From the NCBI RefSeq assembly GCF_020497125.1, contig NC_059073.1, forward strand, positions 11,429,225 to 11,493,224: a stretch of 64,000 nucleotides of DNA, given 5' to 3'. Below the pieces are notes generated by a model that was given only the letters and a program-made list of their open reading frames with translations, was not told the DNA's origin and did no database searches. The DNA comes from Mauremys mutica (taxonomy: Eukaryota; Chordata; Testudines; Geoemydidae). The position numbers and the translations under genes were made by a program. This document shows, one piece after another, positions 9,922-20,809 of this stretch (its first letter is position 1; every line of letters begins with the position of its first letter).

Positions 9922-12900
9922 AATACGCAGTGAATACGCTCGGAGGAGGAAGGGAGCAATAGCAGTGAACACGCTCGGAGGAGGAAGGGAGCAATACGCA
10001 GTGAACACGCTCAGAGGAGGAAGGGAGCAATACGCAGTGAATACGCTCGGAGGAGGAAGGGAGCAATAGCAGTGAACACGCTCAGAGGAGGAAGGGAGCA
10101 ATAGGCAGTGAATACGCTCAGAGGAGGAAGGGAGCAATACACAGTGAACACGCTCGGAGGAGGAAGGGAGCAATATGCAGTGAACATGCTCAGAGGAGGA
10201 AGGGAGCAATAGCAGTGAACACGCTCGGAGGAGGAAGGGAGCAATAGCAGTGAACACGCTCGGAGGAGGAAGGGAGCAATATGCAGTGAATACGCTCAGA
10301 GGAGGAAGGGAGCAATACGCAGTGAATACGCTTGGAGGAGGCAGGGAGCAATAGCAGTGAACACGCTCGGAGGAGGAAGGGAGCAATAGCAGTGAACACG
10401 CTCGGAGGAGGAAGGGAGCAATACGCAGTGAACACGCTCGGAGGAGGAAGGGAGCAATAGCAGTGAACACGCTCAGAGGAGGAAGGGAGCAATACGCAGT
10501 GAACACGCTCGGAGGAGGAAGGGAGCAATAGCAGTGAACACGCTCGGAGGAGGAAGGGAGCAATACGCAGTGAATACGCTCGGAGGAGGAAGGGAGCAAT
10601 AGCAGTGAACATGCTCGGAGGAGGAAGGGAGCAATACGCAGTGAACACGCTCGGAGGAGGAAGGGAGCAATACGCAGTGAATATGCTCGGAGGAGGAAGG
10701 GAGCAATACGCAGTGAACACGCTTGGAGGAGGAAGGGAGCAATAGCAGTGAACACGCTCGGAGGAGGAAGGGAGCAATAGCAGTGAACACGCTCGGAGGA
10801 GGAAGGGAGCAATACGCAGTGAATATGCTCGGAGGAGGAAGGGAGCAATACGCAGTGAATACGCTCGGAGGAGGAAGGGAGCAATAGCAGTGAACACGCT
10901 TGGAGGAGGAAGGGAGCAATACGCAGTGAACACGCTCGGAGGACGAAGGGAGCAATACGCAGTGAATATGCTCAGAGGAGGAAGGGAGCAATACGCAGTG
11001 AATACGCTCGGAGGAGGAAGGGAGCAATAGCAGTGAACACGCTCGGAAGAGGAAGGGAGCAATACGCAGTGAACACGCTCGGAGGAGGAAGGGAGCAATA
11101 GCAGTGAACACGCTCAGAGGAGGAAGGGAGCAATAGCAGTGAACACGCTCGGAGGAGGAAGGGAGCAATACGCAGTGAACACGCTCGGAGGAGGAAGGGA
11201 GCAATAGCAGTGAACATGCTCAGAGGAGGAAGGGAGCAATAGCAGTGAACATGCTCAGAGGAGGAAGGGAGCAATAGCAGTGAATACGCTCGGAGGAGGA
11301 AGGGAACAATACGCAGTGAATACGCTCGGAGGAGGAAGGGAACAATACGCAGTGAACACGCTCGGAGGAGGAAGGGAGCAATACGCAGTGAACACGCTCG
11401 GAGGAGGAAGGGAGCAATAGCAGTGAACATGCTCGGAGGAGGAAGGGAGCAATACGCAGTGAATACGCTCGGAGGAGGAGGGGAGCAATACGCAGTGAAT
11501 ACGCTCGGAGGAGGAAGGGAGCAATACGCAGTGAATATGCTCGGAGGAGGAAGGGAGCAATAGCAGTGAACACGCTCGGAGGAGGAAGGGAGCAAGATGC
11601 AGTGAACACGCTCGGAGGAGGAAGGGAACAATACGCAGTGAACACGCTCGGAGGAGGAAGGGAGCAATAGCAGTGAATATGCTTGGAGGAGGAAGGGAGC
11701 AAGATGCAGTGAACACGCTCGGAGGAGGAAGGGAACAATACGCAGTGAACACGCTCGGAGGAGGAAGGGAGCAATAGCAGTGAATATGCTTGGAGGAGGA
11801 AGGGAGCAATACGCAGTGAATACGCTGGGAGGAGGAAGGGAGCAATAGCAGTGAATACGCTCAGAGGAGGAAGGGAGCAATACGCAGTGAACACGCTCGG
11901 AGGAGGAAGGGAACAATACGCAGTGAACACGCTCGGAGGAGGAAGGGAGCAATAGCAGTGAACACGCTCGGAGGAGGAAGGGAGCAATACGCAGTGAATA
12001 CGCTCGGAGGAGGAAGGGAGCAATACGCAGTGAATACGCTCGGAGGAGGAAGGGAGCAATACGCAGTGAATACGCTCGGAGGAGGAAGGGAGCAATACGC
12101 AGTGAATACGCTCGGAGGAGGAAGGGAGCAATAGCAGTGAACATGCTCGGAGGAGGAAGGGAGCAATACGCAGTGAACACGCTCGGAGGAGGAAGGGAGC
12201 AATACACAGTGAATATGCTCGGAGGAGGAAGGGAGCAATACGCAGTGAACACGCTTGGAGGAGGAAGGGAGCAATAGCAGTGAACACGCTCGGAGGAGGA
12301 AGGGAGCAATAGCAGTGAACACGCTTGGAGGAGGAAGGGAGCAATACGCAGTGAATATGCTCGGAGGAGGAAGGGAGCAATACGCAGTGAATACGCTCGG
12401 AGGAGGAAGGGAGCAATAGCAGTGAACACGCTCGGAGGAGGAAGGGAGCAATACGCAGTGAACACGCTCGGAGGACGAAGGGAGCAATACGCAGTGAATA
12501 TGCTCAGAGGAGGAAGGGAGCAATACGCAGTGAATACGCTCGGAGGAGGAAGGGAGCAATAGCAGTGAACACGCTCGGAGGAGGAAGGGAGCAATACGCA
12601 GTGAACACGCTCGGAGGAGGAAGGGAGCAATAGCAGTGAACACGCTCAGAGGAGGAAGGGAGCAATAGCAGTGAACACGCTCGGAGGAGGAAGGGAGCAA
12701 TACGCAGTGAACACGCTCGGAGGAGGAAGGGAGCAATAGCAGTGAACATGCTCAGAGGAGGAAGGGAGCAATAGCAGTGAATACGCTCGGAGGAGGAAGG
12801 GAACAATACGCAGTGAATACGCTCGGAGGAGGAAGGGAACAATACGCAGTGAACACGCTCGGAGGAGGAAGGGAGCAATACGCAGTGAACACGCTCGGAG

Positions 12901-14635
12901 GAGGAAGGGAGCAATAGCAGTGAACATGCTCGGAGGAGGAAGGGAGCAATACGCAGTGAATACGCTCGGAGGAGGAGGGGAGCAATACGCAGTGAATACG
13001 CTCGGAGGAGGAAGGGAGCAATACGCAGTGAATATGCTCGGAGGAGGAAGGGAGCAATAGCAGTGAACACGCTCGGAGGAGGAAGGGAGCAATACGCAGT
13101 GAACACGCTCGGAGGAGGAAGGGAGCAATAGCAGTGAACATGCTCAGAGGAGGAAGGGAGCAATAGCAGTGAATACGCTCGGAGGAGGAAGGGAACAATA
13201 CGCAGTGAATACGCTCGGAGGAGGAAGGGAACAATACGCAGTGAACACGCTCGGAGGAGGAAGGGAGCAATACGCAGTGAACACGCTCGGAGGAGGAAGG
13301 GAGCAATAGCAGTGAACATGCTCGGAGGAGGAAGGGATTAATACGCAGTGAATACGCTCGGAGGAGGAGGGGAGCAATACACAGTGAATACGCTCGGAGG
13401 AGGAAGGGAGCAATACGCAGTGAATATGCTCGGAGGAGGAAGGGAGCAATAGCAGTGAACACGCTCGGAGGAGGAAGGGAGCAAGATGCAGTGAACACGC
13501 TCGGAGGAGGAAGGGAACAATACGCAGTGAACACGCTCGGAGGAGGAAGGGAGCAATAGCAGTGAATATGCTTGGAGGAGGAAGGGAGCAAGATGCAGTG
13601 AACACGCTCGGAGGAGGAAGGGAACAATACGCAGTGAACACGCTCGGAGGAGGAAGGGAGCAATAGCAGTGAATATGCTTGGAGGAGGAAGGGAGCAATA
13701 CGCAGTGAATACGCTTGGAGGAGGAAGGGAGCAATAGCAGTGAATACGCTCAGAGGAGGAAGGGAGCAATACGCAGTGAACACGCTCGGAGGAGGAAGGG
13801 AACAATACGCAGTGAACACGCTCGGAGGAGGAAGGGAGCAATAGCAGTGAACACGCTCGGAGGAGGAAGGGAGCAATACGCAGTGAATACGCTCGGAGGA
13901 GGAAGGGAGCAATACGCAGTGAATACGCTCGGAGGAGGAAGGGAGCAATACGCAGTGAATACGCTCGGAGGAGGAAGGGAGCAATACGCAGTGAATACGC
14001 TCGGAGGAGGAAGGGAGCAATACGCAGTGAACACGCTCGGAGGAGGAAGGGAACAATACGCAGTGAACACGCTCGGAGGAGGAAGGGAACAATACGCAGT
14101 GAACACGCTCGGAGGAGGAAGGGAACAATACGCAGTGAATACGCTCGGAGGAGGAAGGGAGCAATACGCAGTGAACACGCTCGGAGGAGGAAGGGAACAA
14201 TACGCAGTGAACACTCTCGGAGGAGGAAGGGAACAATACGCAGTGAACACGCTCGGAGGAGGAAGGGAACAATACGCAGTGAACACGCTCGGAGGAGGAA
14301 GGGAGCAATACGCAGTGAACACGCTCGGAGGAGGAAGGGAGCAATATGCAGTGAACACGCTCGGAGGAGGAAGGGAGCAATACGCAGTGAATACGCTCAG
14401 AGGAGGAAGGGAGCAATATGCAGTGAATACGCTCGGAGGAGGAAGGGAGCAATACGCAGTGAACACGCTCGGAGGAGGAAGGGAGCAATAGCAGTGAACA
14501 CGCTCGGAGGAGGAAGGGAGCAATAGCAGTGAACACGCTCGGAGGAGGAAGGGAGCAATACGCAGTGAATACGCTCGGAGGAGGAAGGGAGCAATACGCA
14601 GTGAATACGCTCGGAGGAGGAAGGGAGCAATACGC
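9922..14635. repeat. Minisatellite array of 35/36-bp units, about 4.7 kb and roughly 130 copies
   Basis: The 36-bp unit reads GCAATACGCAGTGAATACGC then TCGGAGGAGGAAGGGA. A 35-bp version lacks one base (GCAATAGCAG instead of GCAATACGCAG). Units differ only by a few recurring substitutions: gaaTAc/gaaCAc, ctcGg/ctcAg, gcaata/gcaaGa and acgC/atgC. From about 13850 to 14490 the array is almost pure 36-mers, while earlier parts mix 35- and 36-mers. Marker variants show higher-order duplication at offsets of 1532, 1889 and 392 bp. There are no spacers between repeats, so this is not a CRISPR array. Every unit carries a purine run (GGAGGAGGAAGGGA) on the plus strand. Long overlapping minus-strand frames of up to 594 codons arise because the consensus has no minus-strand stop in any frame. 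Confidence 0.97.
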
Positions 14636-14639
14636 TCAG

Positions 14640-14870
14640 GGGACTGACCTGCTGTGAGATCTTGGGGGAGTCATTTCCCCTCCCTGTGGCTATGTTTCCC
14701 CTCCCACCCTTTGTCTGTGTGCAAGCTATTTACATTGTAAGCTCCTCAGGACATTGACTATCACTTACTATGTGTGTGGCTAGCACCTACCACAGGGCCC
14801 TGCTCTTTGGGAAATATCTAGGAGCTGCTTTAGTAGAAAGACTAATAAATATTAGGTGACAGAGTAGTTG
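14640..14870 (+). mobile_element. Short interspersed DNA-transposon relic (recurrent family A)
   Basis: Contains ACATTGTAAGCTCCTCAGGA and GGCTAGCACCTACCACAGGG. The same two motifs with small changes occur at 55600-55680 (ACTGTAAGCTCTTTGG, ACAGCACCTGGCAC) and, reversed, at 19915-19975. This internal recurrence defines an old high-copy MITE family. Boundaries are approximate. Confidence 0.55.
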
Positions 14871-16334
14871 GTCTGAGAGGAGGGGTGTCTAATCCCAGAA
14901 GCGATTCAAACTGACTTTATAAAACCATTTCATCCTTTTGAACAAAACCACTATCAAGCCACCTTGAAGGCCATCACCTTCCTTCATCTCCTCCTGCCTG
15001 CCACCTCTGCTTTAAAGTGAGAATCGAACCCTTCCCTGGTGCTTACATGATTCACATATAGGCCACAGGGAAGCTAATGAGGCTACTTCAGTCTTCATTC
15101 CACTTGGGGTCTTTTCGTTCGGGAGAGACAGGAGCATCTATCATGTTAGATGTCATGATTCTCCATACGGCAGTAAGACAGATGCTTCGTGATAATGACG
15201 GATTCCATCACAGGTTGGGAGGAGACTTGCTCACTGACATGTTTCATTACCATTTAAAGTATGATGCTCTTTAGCTGCCATCTGGAAACACTGACTAAGT
15301 AGAAGTCCAGAATGCTGATTTATTGAAACTGGCAACTTGAGTCCAATGAAAAATCCAATACAGAGAACTTTTTGTCAATACTCTGTAACTTTGCTTACTA
15401 GGGAATGAATGTATCCATCTTTTAGCTGGCATTGATTGTTTTTACATTTTTTTTTAACATGCTGTAAGGAAAAAAAGAATCTTGTCATAGAAAGTAATTT
15501 ATTTTGGCAGCATGAAAAATCATTAAACCTATCTACAGATAAACTAAACAGGGGAGAGAGAGAGGGAAATCTCTCCTCTATGTACTTTTGTAAAATAAAG
15601 GTTTTATGTAAAGCATGGACTTCAAAGAAGGTTTACAAGAGAGGCATATGTACAGTCATAGGCAACGTTTCATATAATGTTTCTGCGTGGAAAGGTGATA
15701 GCAGTGGAGCAGGTCTGTAATTGGAGGCAAGTCACTTGACCCCAACACCTACTCAGAGTCCCATTCACTTCAATAGAACTCCACATGGGTGCGAGTCTCC
15801 ACCCTTTCATGTCCCGTTGTAGTATTGGGGTCTAATGGACGATGGAATACGATGACCATATATTTGCATTTAGTTGCTGGGTTGTATGAGGAAGCCATGA
15901 AAGGATTAATTGGAAAATGGCAGCTTTCAGACTCTGCTAGCACCCTGTGAGTCGGATCAGCCAATGAAAGTTTTGTCTCGATGATGTAATGCTTGTAATC
16001 TGGCATTCGATTGGTGGTTTGTGTTGTCATATGACAGCCTGGGGCGGGAGTTATTGGGGATTTCCCAGAAACATCTTTCCATCAGTTGAGGCACAGTTCG
16101 GTCATCCTAAACTCTTATGTACTTGTTTAATTTTTAAAATACCTCTACCACACAGAAGACATGATATACAGTACCCCAAGTCCTCTCTTCCTCTCAGAGA
16201 AACCAACCAAAAATCAGGGAGAGCCAGTTCACGTTAAAGAACTTTAGGAAGTTTGAAGCGCCTGCAGAAAACAGAAAAGAAATTTCAGTGACATCTTTCC
16301 CACAAACTTGTTTCCAGTTTTTCATCCAGCTCTC
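14871..16334. other. No gene seen
   Basis: Unique-looking sequence with only short frames. CATTCACTTCAATAGAACTC at about 15762 resembles the core of an old palindromic MITE but is too short to delimit. Confidence 0.5.
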
Positions 16335-16560
16335 ATTACACTTCTATAGCACCTTCCACTTGAAGATCTCAAAGGTAACTAATACTCCCAACACCCGAGC
16401 AGGAAAGGCCAGGAGATATTATCTACAGAGAAACTGCAGCACAGACGGGTTAAGGCCAAAGTGTTCCAGGTCAGCACATACACAGTTGCTGAATGTTCTT
16501 AGCTCCCACTGAAGTCAGGAGGAACTGCGGCTGCTCATCACTGCTGAAAATCAGGCCACA
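16335..16560 (-). mobile_element. Decayed copy of recurrent family A MITE
   Basis: The string CACCTTCCACTTGAAGATCT followed by CAGAGAAACTGCAGCACAGA matches the layout of the count-and-subtotal half of family A seen at 38100-38280. The copy is strongly diverged. Confidence 0.35.
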
Positions 16561-17440
16561 TCTTTGTGTCCTTAAATAGAGATTTAGCTGCCAATGATGG
16601 CTAACAGTTTGAAAATTGTGCCCTATGCGACTTGTCCATCAAGTCCTTGTTAGAGCTGGGAACAGAAGCCGTCAGCTCCCCTGACTCCCTGTCCTGTGCC
16701 TTATAACAAAGCCACCCTTCCCCTCAAAGAGCCTTCTCCTGCAAGTTGCTGAGGTGCCTCCTAAGAGGGTCTGCCTGTACTCGTCCCTCGAGGCACTGAG
16801 CACCTCTTGAGATCATGAATAAAATAAAAATACAATTTTTAATGTCCCCAGTTCCTTCCAGAGAGGGTCAGCTTCTATTGTTCAGAAATGTTAAGCACTT
16901 TTAGAGAGAGCATCCTGTACGGGGAGATTTTGGCAAACCAGTAAAGTGGCTGAAAGCACTATTGCTTATTGCTAAAAGCAGCCAAGTCAGCAGGCTGCAG
17001 AGTGGCTATGCAGCAGCCTCAGCTTGACCAAGGCAGGAGGGGAGGAGTTTTGGGGTGCCACGGAAAGGGCAGCTTGACCCCGCATCCTTCCTGATAAGAA
17101 TTGTGTTGAGTTGCTGATGCATGCAGTTTAGGGGCTTCAAGGCGTGCAAACTCTGAAAAAAACACACCTGGTTAATCGATGACCAGAAGGAAACCTCTTG
17201 CTTGACCTTTGAAACTGCTTGCTTAACCAGTTTTCTTTAAGTGACATGTCATTGTATTACTAATTTATAAATAAGGGGGGAAAGTTTGAGGTAGTGGGAC
17301 TGGTCTCTCCCTCTGGATGCATCTTGTGTTCCCCACCGGCAGCCGCTGTGCCACTCAAGAGCCACACTCAGCTTTGGTTATTATAGAGGGTTTGGGGGTG
17401 TTTTACTAACCTGTTGCGGACGTGTGTAAGTGCTTGAGAC
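16561..17440. other. No gene or clear repeat seen
   Basis: About 900 bp of sequence without an identifiable coding domain or element boundary. Confidence 0.5.
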
Positions 17441-17960
17441 TAAGGCCTGGTCTACAGTCAGGGCCGGCTCCAGACCCCAGCGCGGCAAGCACGCGCGTGG
17501 GGCGGCCCTTTCCTTGGGGGGCGGCAGGCTGGGCCGGCGGACCTGCCGCAGTCATGCCTGCGGGAGGTCCACCGGAGCCCCGGGACGACCGGCCCTGCCG
17601 CAGGCATGACTGCGGACGGTTCGCTGGTCCCATGGCTCGGCTGGACCTCCCACAGGCATGACTGTGGACGGTTCGCTGGTCCCGCGGCTCGGCTGGACCT
17701 CCCGCAGGCATGCCTGCGGCAGCTCAAGCAGAGCCGCCAGACCTGCGAACCGTCCGCAGCTGCGGGAGGTCCAGCCGAGCCGCGTGACCAGCGGACCCTC
17801 CGCAGTCATGCCCGCGGGAGGTCTGCTGCGCCCGCGGCTCTGGAGCGCCTCCCACGCATGACTGCTTGGGGCGGCCAAAAAGGTAGAGCCGCCCCTGTCT
17901 ACAGTGGAGGGGGAATCGATCTAAGTTACACAACTTCAGCTACGAGAATAACGTAAGCAT
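17441..17960 (+). mobile_element. Family B MITE (TAAGGCCTGGTCTACA) split by a hAT element
   Basis: The left piece 17441-17458 reads TAAGGCCTGGTCTACAGT. The right piece from 17898 resumes TCTACAGTGGAGGGGGAATC and continues ACTTCAGCTACGAGAATAAC. Between them sits a 439-bp hAT MITE with its target duplication. The GGTCTACA terminus recurs at 24.3, 35.7, 47.5 and 49.0 kb, so this is an older high-copy element. Confidence 0.6.
17459..17897 (+). mobile_element. hAT-type MITE (CAGGGCCGGCTCC family), 439 bp, CpG-rich
   Basis: Starts CAGGGCCGGCTC and ends GAGCCGCCCCTG, inverted repeats matching at 11 of 12. It is flanked by an exact 8-bp duplication, TCTACAGT, at 17451-17458 and 17898-17905. The interior carries several direct and inverted copies of CCTCCCGCAGGCATG and GGACGGTTCGCTGGTCC. 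It is the same length as the copy at 58086-58524 and closely similar. The overlapping arginine/proline-rich frames come from GC composition. Confidence 0.92.
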
Positions 17961-19074
17961 TAAGTGAAAGCACTCTTGTGTTGTCCTGTTTGTGCCAGCC
18001 ATCTATTGGTCAGATGGCCATGTCTCCCCTGATTTATTTCCTGACACCTCCTCGCACAGAGTAAAAGTTACCAAAAGCTTTGGGTTGAAAGAACCCTGGG
18101 TAACAATCCTACCAGGCCAACAACACCGTATTGCTAGCACATTGTTCTTATTTCTGAGGTGATCCAGTCCATTTATTATTTTCAGTTGCTAAATGATCAT
18201 GTCATCTTGTAGCTCAAAAACGCTTCCATTCCAACAGCTGCCAGAATGCAGTTAGTTGTGTTCTTTTGGAGGCGGAAAATATAGTCTGCGGTGTCATTAT
18301 TTCCCTTTCATATCAGGTCCTGTCGCTACTATAATAACCACTAACAATCAGAATTATATAACAAGGGAAGGTGGACATTGAGTTTATCTAAATCTACAAA
18401 TACCACAAAACAAGCATCTGGCGATCATGTGTTTCCACTTATTTTTTCCCTGTCTTGCAATTCTCTGGAAATGAAATGATGACAACATTGCATGGGATGA
18501 TATAAATCTTTTCTGACAGGCAACAAACACAGACCTCATCCTTGGGGAAGTGTCTGTCCCTTTCTTCATCTCACCAATGTTAGAACCAATTAGGATTTTG
18601 GTGGTTGGACGGGAAGAGAGTTCAATGCCTTGTCTCTTATAGAAAGAGCTTCACTGTATCTTCTGACATTTCTTTTTTTGTGCAGGTCTGCAATTTGCTA
18701 AGAATTGAGTACCTTGAGTCTGGTAGATATAACCAACTCAGCTGAGAGAGCTGTTATCTGTGTTTACCCACAGCCTTCCAGCCTTCAAAAGTCTAAGATG
18801 AGCACCTCTGGCTTGTTGGCCGGGGGAAGGAGGGATTTTTTTCCTAGTCCATTTCTTTTAGACAGGCAGCTTAGTGCTAGTTGAAGCATAGCCAGCTTGA
18901 ATGCACATCCCACGATACATAGAGGCCAGCCATCAAGTTTGGAGCTGGATCCAAACTCTTCCAAAGTATGACATATTTTTTGTAAGGAGTAACACTAGCT
19001 GTTACACTAACTAGGTGAAAAGAGATAAAGGCTTGTTATGTAGATCTTTATTATATGGGTGTAATGGTCTGCAC
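17961..19074. other. No gene seen
   Basis: Mostly unique-looking, AT-moderate sequence with only short frames and no recognisable repeat. Confidence 0.5.
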
Positions 19075-19258
19075 CAGGAGTAGTCAATCGGCAGACCGTG
19101 GGCCAAATCTGGACTGCCAGATGCTTTTGAATCGACCCCAAAATCTTTTTATTTACTTATTATTACCATTATTATTATTACTTTCTCTATAGTCTGGATC
19201 TTGACTATATCTGGACCAAGAATTTTGGACCTTGACAAAAAATAATTCACTACCCCCG
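19075..19258 (+). mobile_element. hAT-type MITE (CAGGAGTAGTCAAT ends), 184 bp
   Basis: Begins CAGGAGTAGTCAAT and ends AATTCACTACCCCCG, giving imperfect terminal inverted repeats. Flanking octamers GTCTGCAC (19067-19074) and ATCTACAC (19259-19266) match at 6 of 8, as expected for an old hAT target duplication. GGGCCAAATCTGGACTGCCA in the left half is typical of a vertebrate hAT family, remembered but not checked. Confidence 0.7.
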
Positions 19259-19904
19259 ATCTACACTATTATTTTCACCACTTTTACAAGAGTATAATAA
19301 ATTGTACAAAGCATACGTTGTGAGGTATCATTGGAAAAGTCATAATCTGCTGAATAGCATTATCCTGTTAAAATATGTGTAGTGACACTGTATGCAAAGT
19401 TATAATGTTCTACTGGATTAATGTTACTGAAATATGTTGTAATTCTGGGTAATGCCCACAAACCAGTTTTTCAAAGACAAAGACACACTGGCAATGCAGA
19501 CAGGTCTTAAAGAGCTGTCACATGTGTAAGCAGCCATTCTCCAGCAACAGGAAGGTATTAATGATAAATTTACATTTCAACTGTGATTCAATCCTCAGGC
19601 CCACAAGAGACTACTTGTCACCTGAACCCCAGTGGAGGGTAATCCTCAAAGAAGAGGAGAGGGTATAAGAATGGAGAATGCACACACAACACAAATGTCC
19701 TCCTTCATCTCTGCTCACTGACTCTCAAAGAACTGAATGAAGGGGAAGGGGTCCCGAGCTGAAAGGAGACCCCAGTCTGTGAAATGTACTACAGCTTATG
19801 GTGAGACAAAACCTTTTGCTTTTAAGTTCATTGGTCCCGATTGCACCATGGGTAACGTCACAATGGGCCTAGAAGCTCAATTAGGTGTAAATTAATGCTA
19901 AGTT
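19259..19904. other. No gene; possibly an unresolved interspersed repeat
   Basis: The text from about 19300 (GTACAAAGCATACGTTGTGA) to 19830 has the feel of a reptile LTR or repeat, including CTCTGCTCACTGACTCTC near 19711, but no terminal structure or target duplication is visible. Confidence 0.3.
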
Positions 19905-20245
19905 ATTTGTATTACAGTAGTGCCCCTGAGTGAGATCAGGGTCTCATTGTGCTAGGCACTGTACAAATACATAGATATGTCTATGATCTAGCTAGATCGA
20001 AACTAGCTTGGGTATGTCTATGCTTGCTGCCATCACACCTCCCTCCTGATTGCAGTATAGCCATAAATAAAGCTTATATGTAAACAGGCCAGGCAGAAAA
20101 AGGATGGGAAGAGAAAAAAGAGGCACAGCGAAAGAAAGTGACTTTTGCAAAGTCTTAGTTTTGGCCAACAGCAGAGCCAAGAACAGAAATCAGATTCCCT
20201 GACTACTAGCCCAGTGTTCTGGCTACTAGAACATACTGCGTTCCT
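19905..20245 (-). mobile_element. Recurrent family A MITE, reverse orientation
   Basis: GTGCTAGGCACTGTACAAAT at 19948 is the reverse complement of the family A core at 55660. Downstream, AAGTGACTTTTGCAAAG and GCAGAGCCAAGAACAGAAAT match the second half seen around the 58.1-kb hAT insertion. Confidence 0.55.
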
Positions 20246-20261
20246 ATCAGAGAGAAAAGAG

Positions 20262-20286
20262 ACCTCTCTCTCTCTCTCTCTCTCTG
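20262..20286. repeat. (CT)n microsatellite
   Basis: A short run of about 12 CT dinucleotides. Confidence 0.9.
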
Positions 20287-20489
20287 CATGGAATACTAGC
20301 ATACAGCAAGGTTAACCACAGGGAAGCAGAGAATGTAGACTGTGCCTTGATGCAGTGGGAAGGTTTGCATGCTCTGATGACCCTGAGAACTATATTGGTG
20401 GGAATATAACTCCTGCTAAGGTCACCCCAGCCAGACAGGTAGGATCCAGACTAAAGGCAGTCCACCAGTTCTCCTGGTGGGGTTCTGAG

Positions 20490-20665
20490 CCATAAGAACA
20501 TAACATAAGAACATAAGAACGGCCGTACTGAGTCAGACCAAAGGTTCATCTAGCCCAGTATCCTGTCTACTGACAGTGTCCAATGCCAGGTGCCCCAGAG
20601 AGAGTGAACCTAACAGGCAATGATCAAGTGATCTCTCTCCTGCCATGCAAAATATTTTCTGAAAC
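20490..20665 (-). mobile_element. CR1 LINE 3' end
   Basis: Reads CATAAGAACGGCCGTACTGA then CCAATGCCAGGTGCCCCAGA, the reverse complement of the CR1 3' UTR seen in sense at 34740-34877. Only the 3' tail is present, as expected for a 5'-truncated insertion. Repeated CATAAGAACATAA blocks at the outer edge are the terminal short repeats of the LINE. Confidence 0.85.
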
Positions 20666-20809
20666 AAGACAAGTATGTCACAGATTTGCAAATACAAACA
20701 TCAGCTGTGTGAGAACCACTATCTGATGGACAAAAGACAAGTTTGTAGCGGTCAACAAGCAAATCCAGCTGACAATAAACTGATGGAAATCAAAGCTGCA
20801 AGGAAGTTC

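Noticed and set aside
13715..14491. 258-codon plus-strand gene of NTLGGGREQYAV repeats
   Set aside because: It exists only where units are all 36 bp and ends at the first 35-bp unit.
9919..14630. Long repeat-protein genes on the minus strand (up to 594 codons)
   Set aside because: All three frames are open at once, frames shift with 35-bp units, and there is no promoter, splice or poly(A) context. It is a property of the repeat unit.
9922..14635. CRISPR array
   Set aside because: Units are contiguous with no unique spacers, there are no cas genes, and the surroundings are vertebrate retroelements.
20262..20286. (CT)n run as a promoter or GAGA element
   Set aside because: A plain microsatellite with no supporting context.
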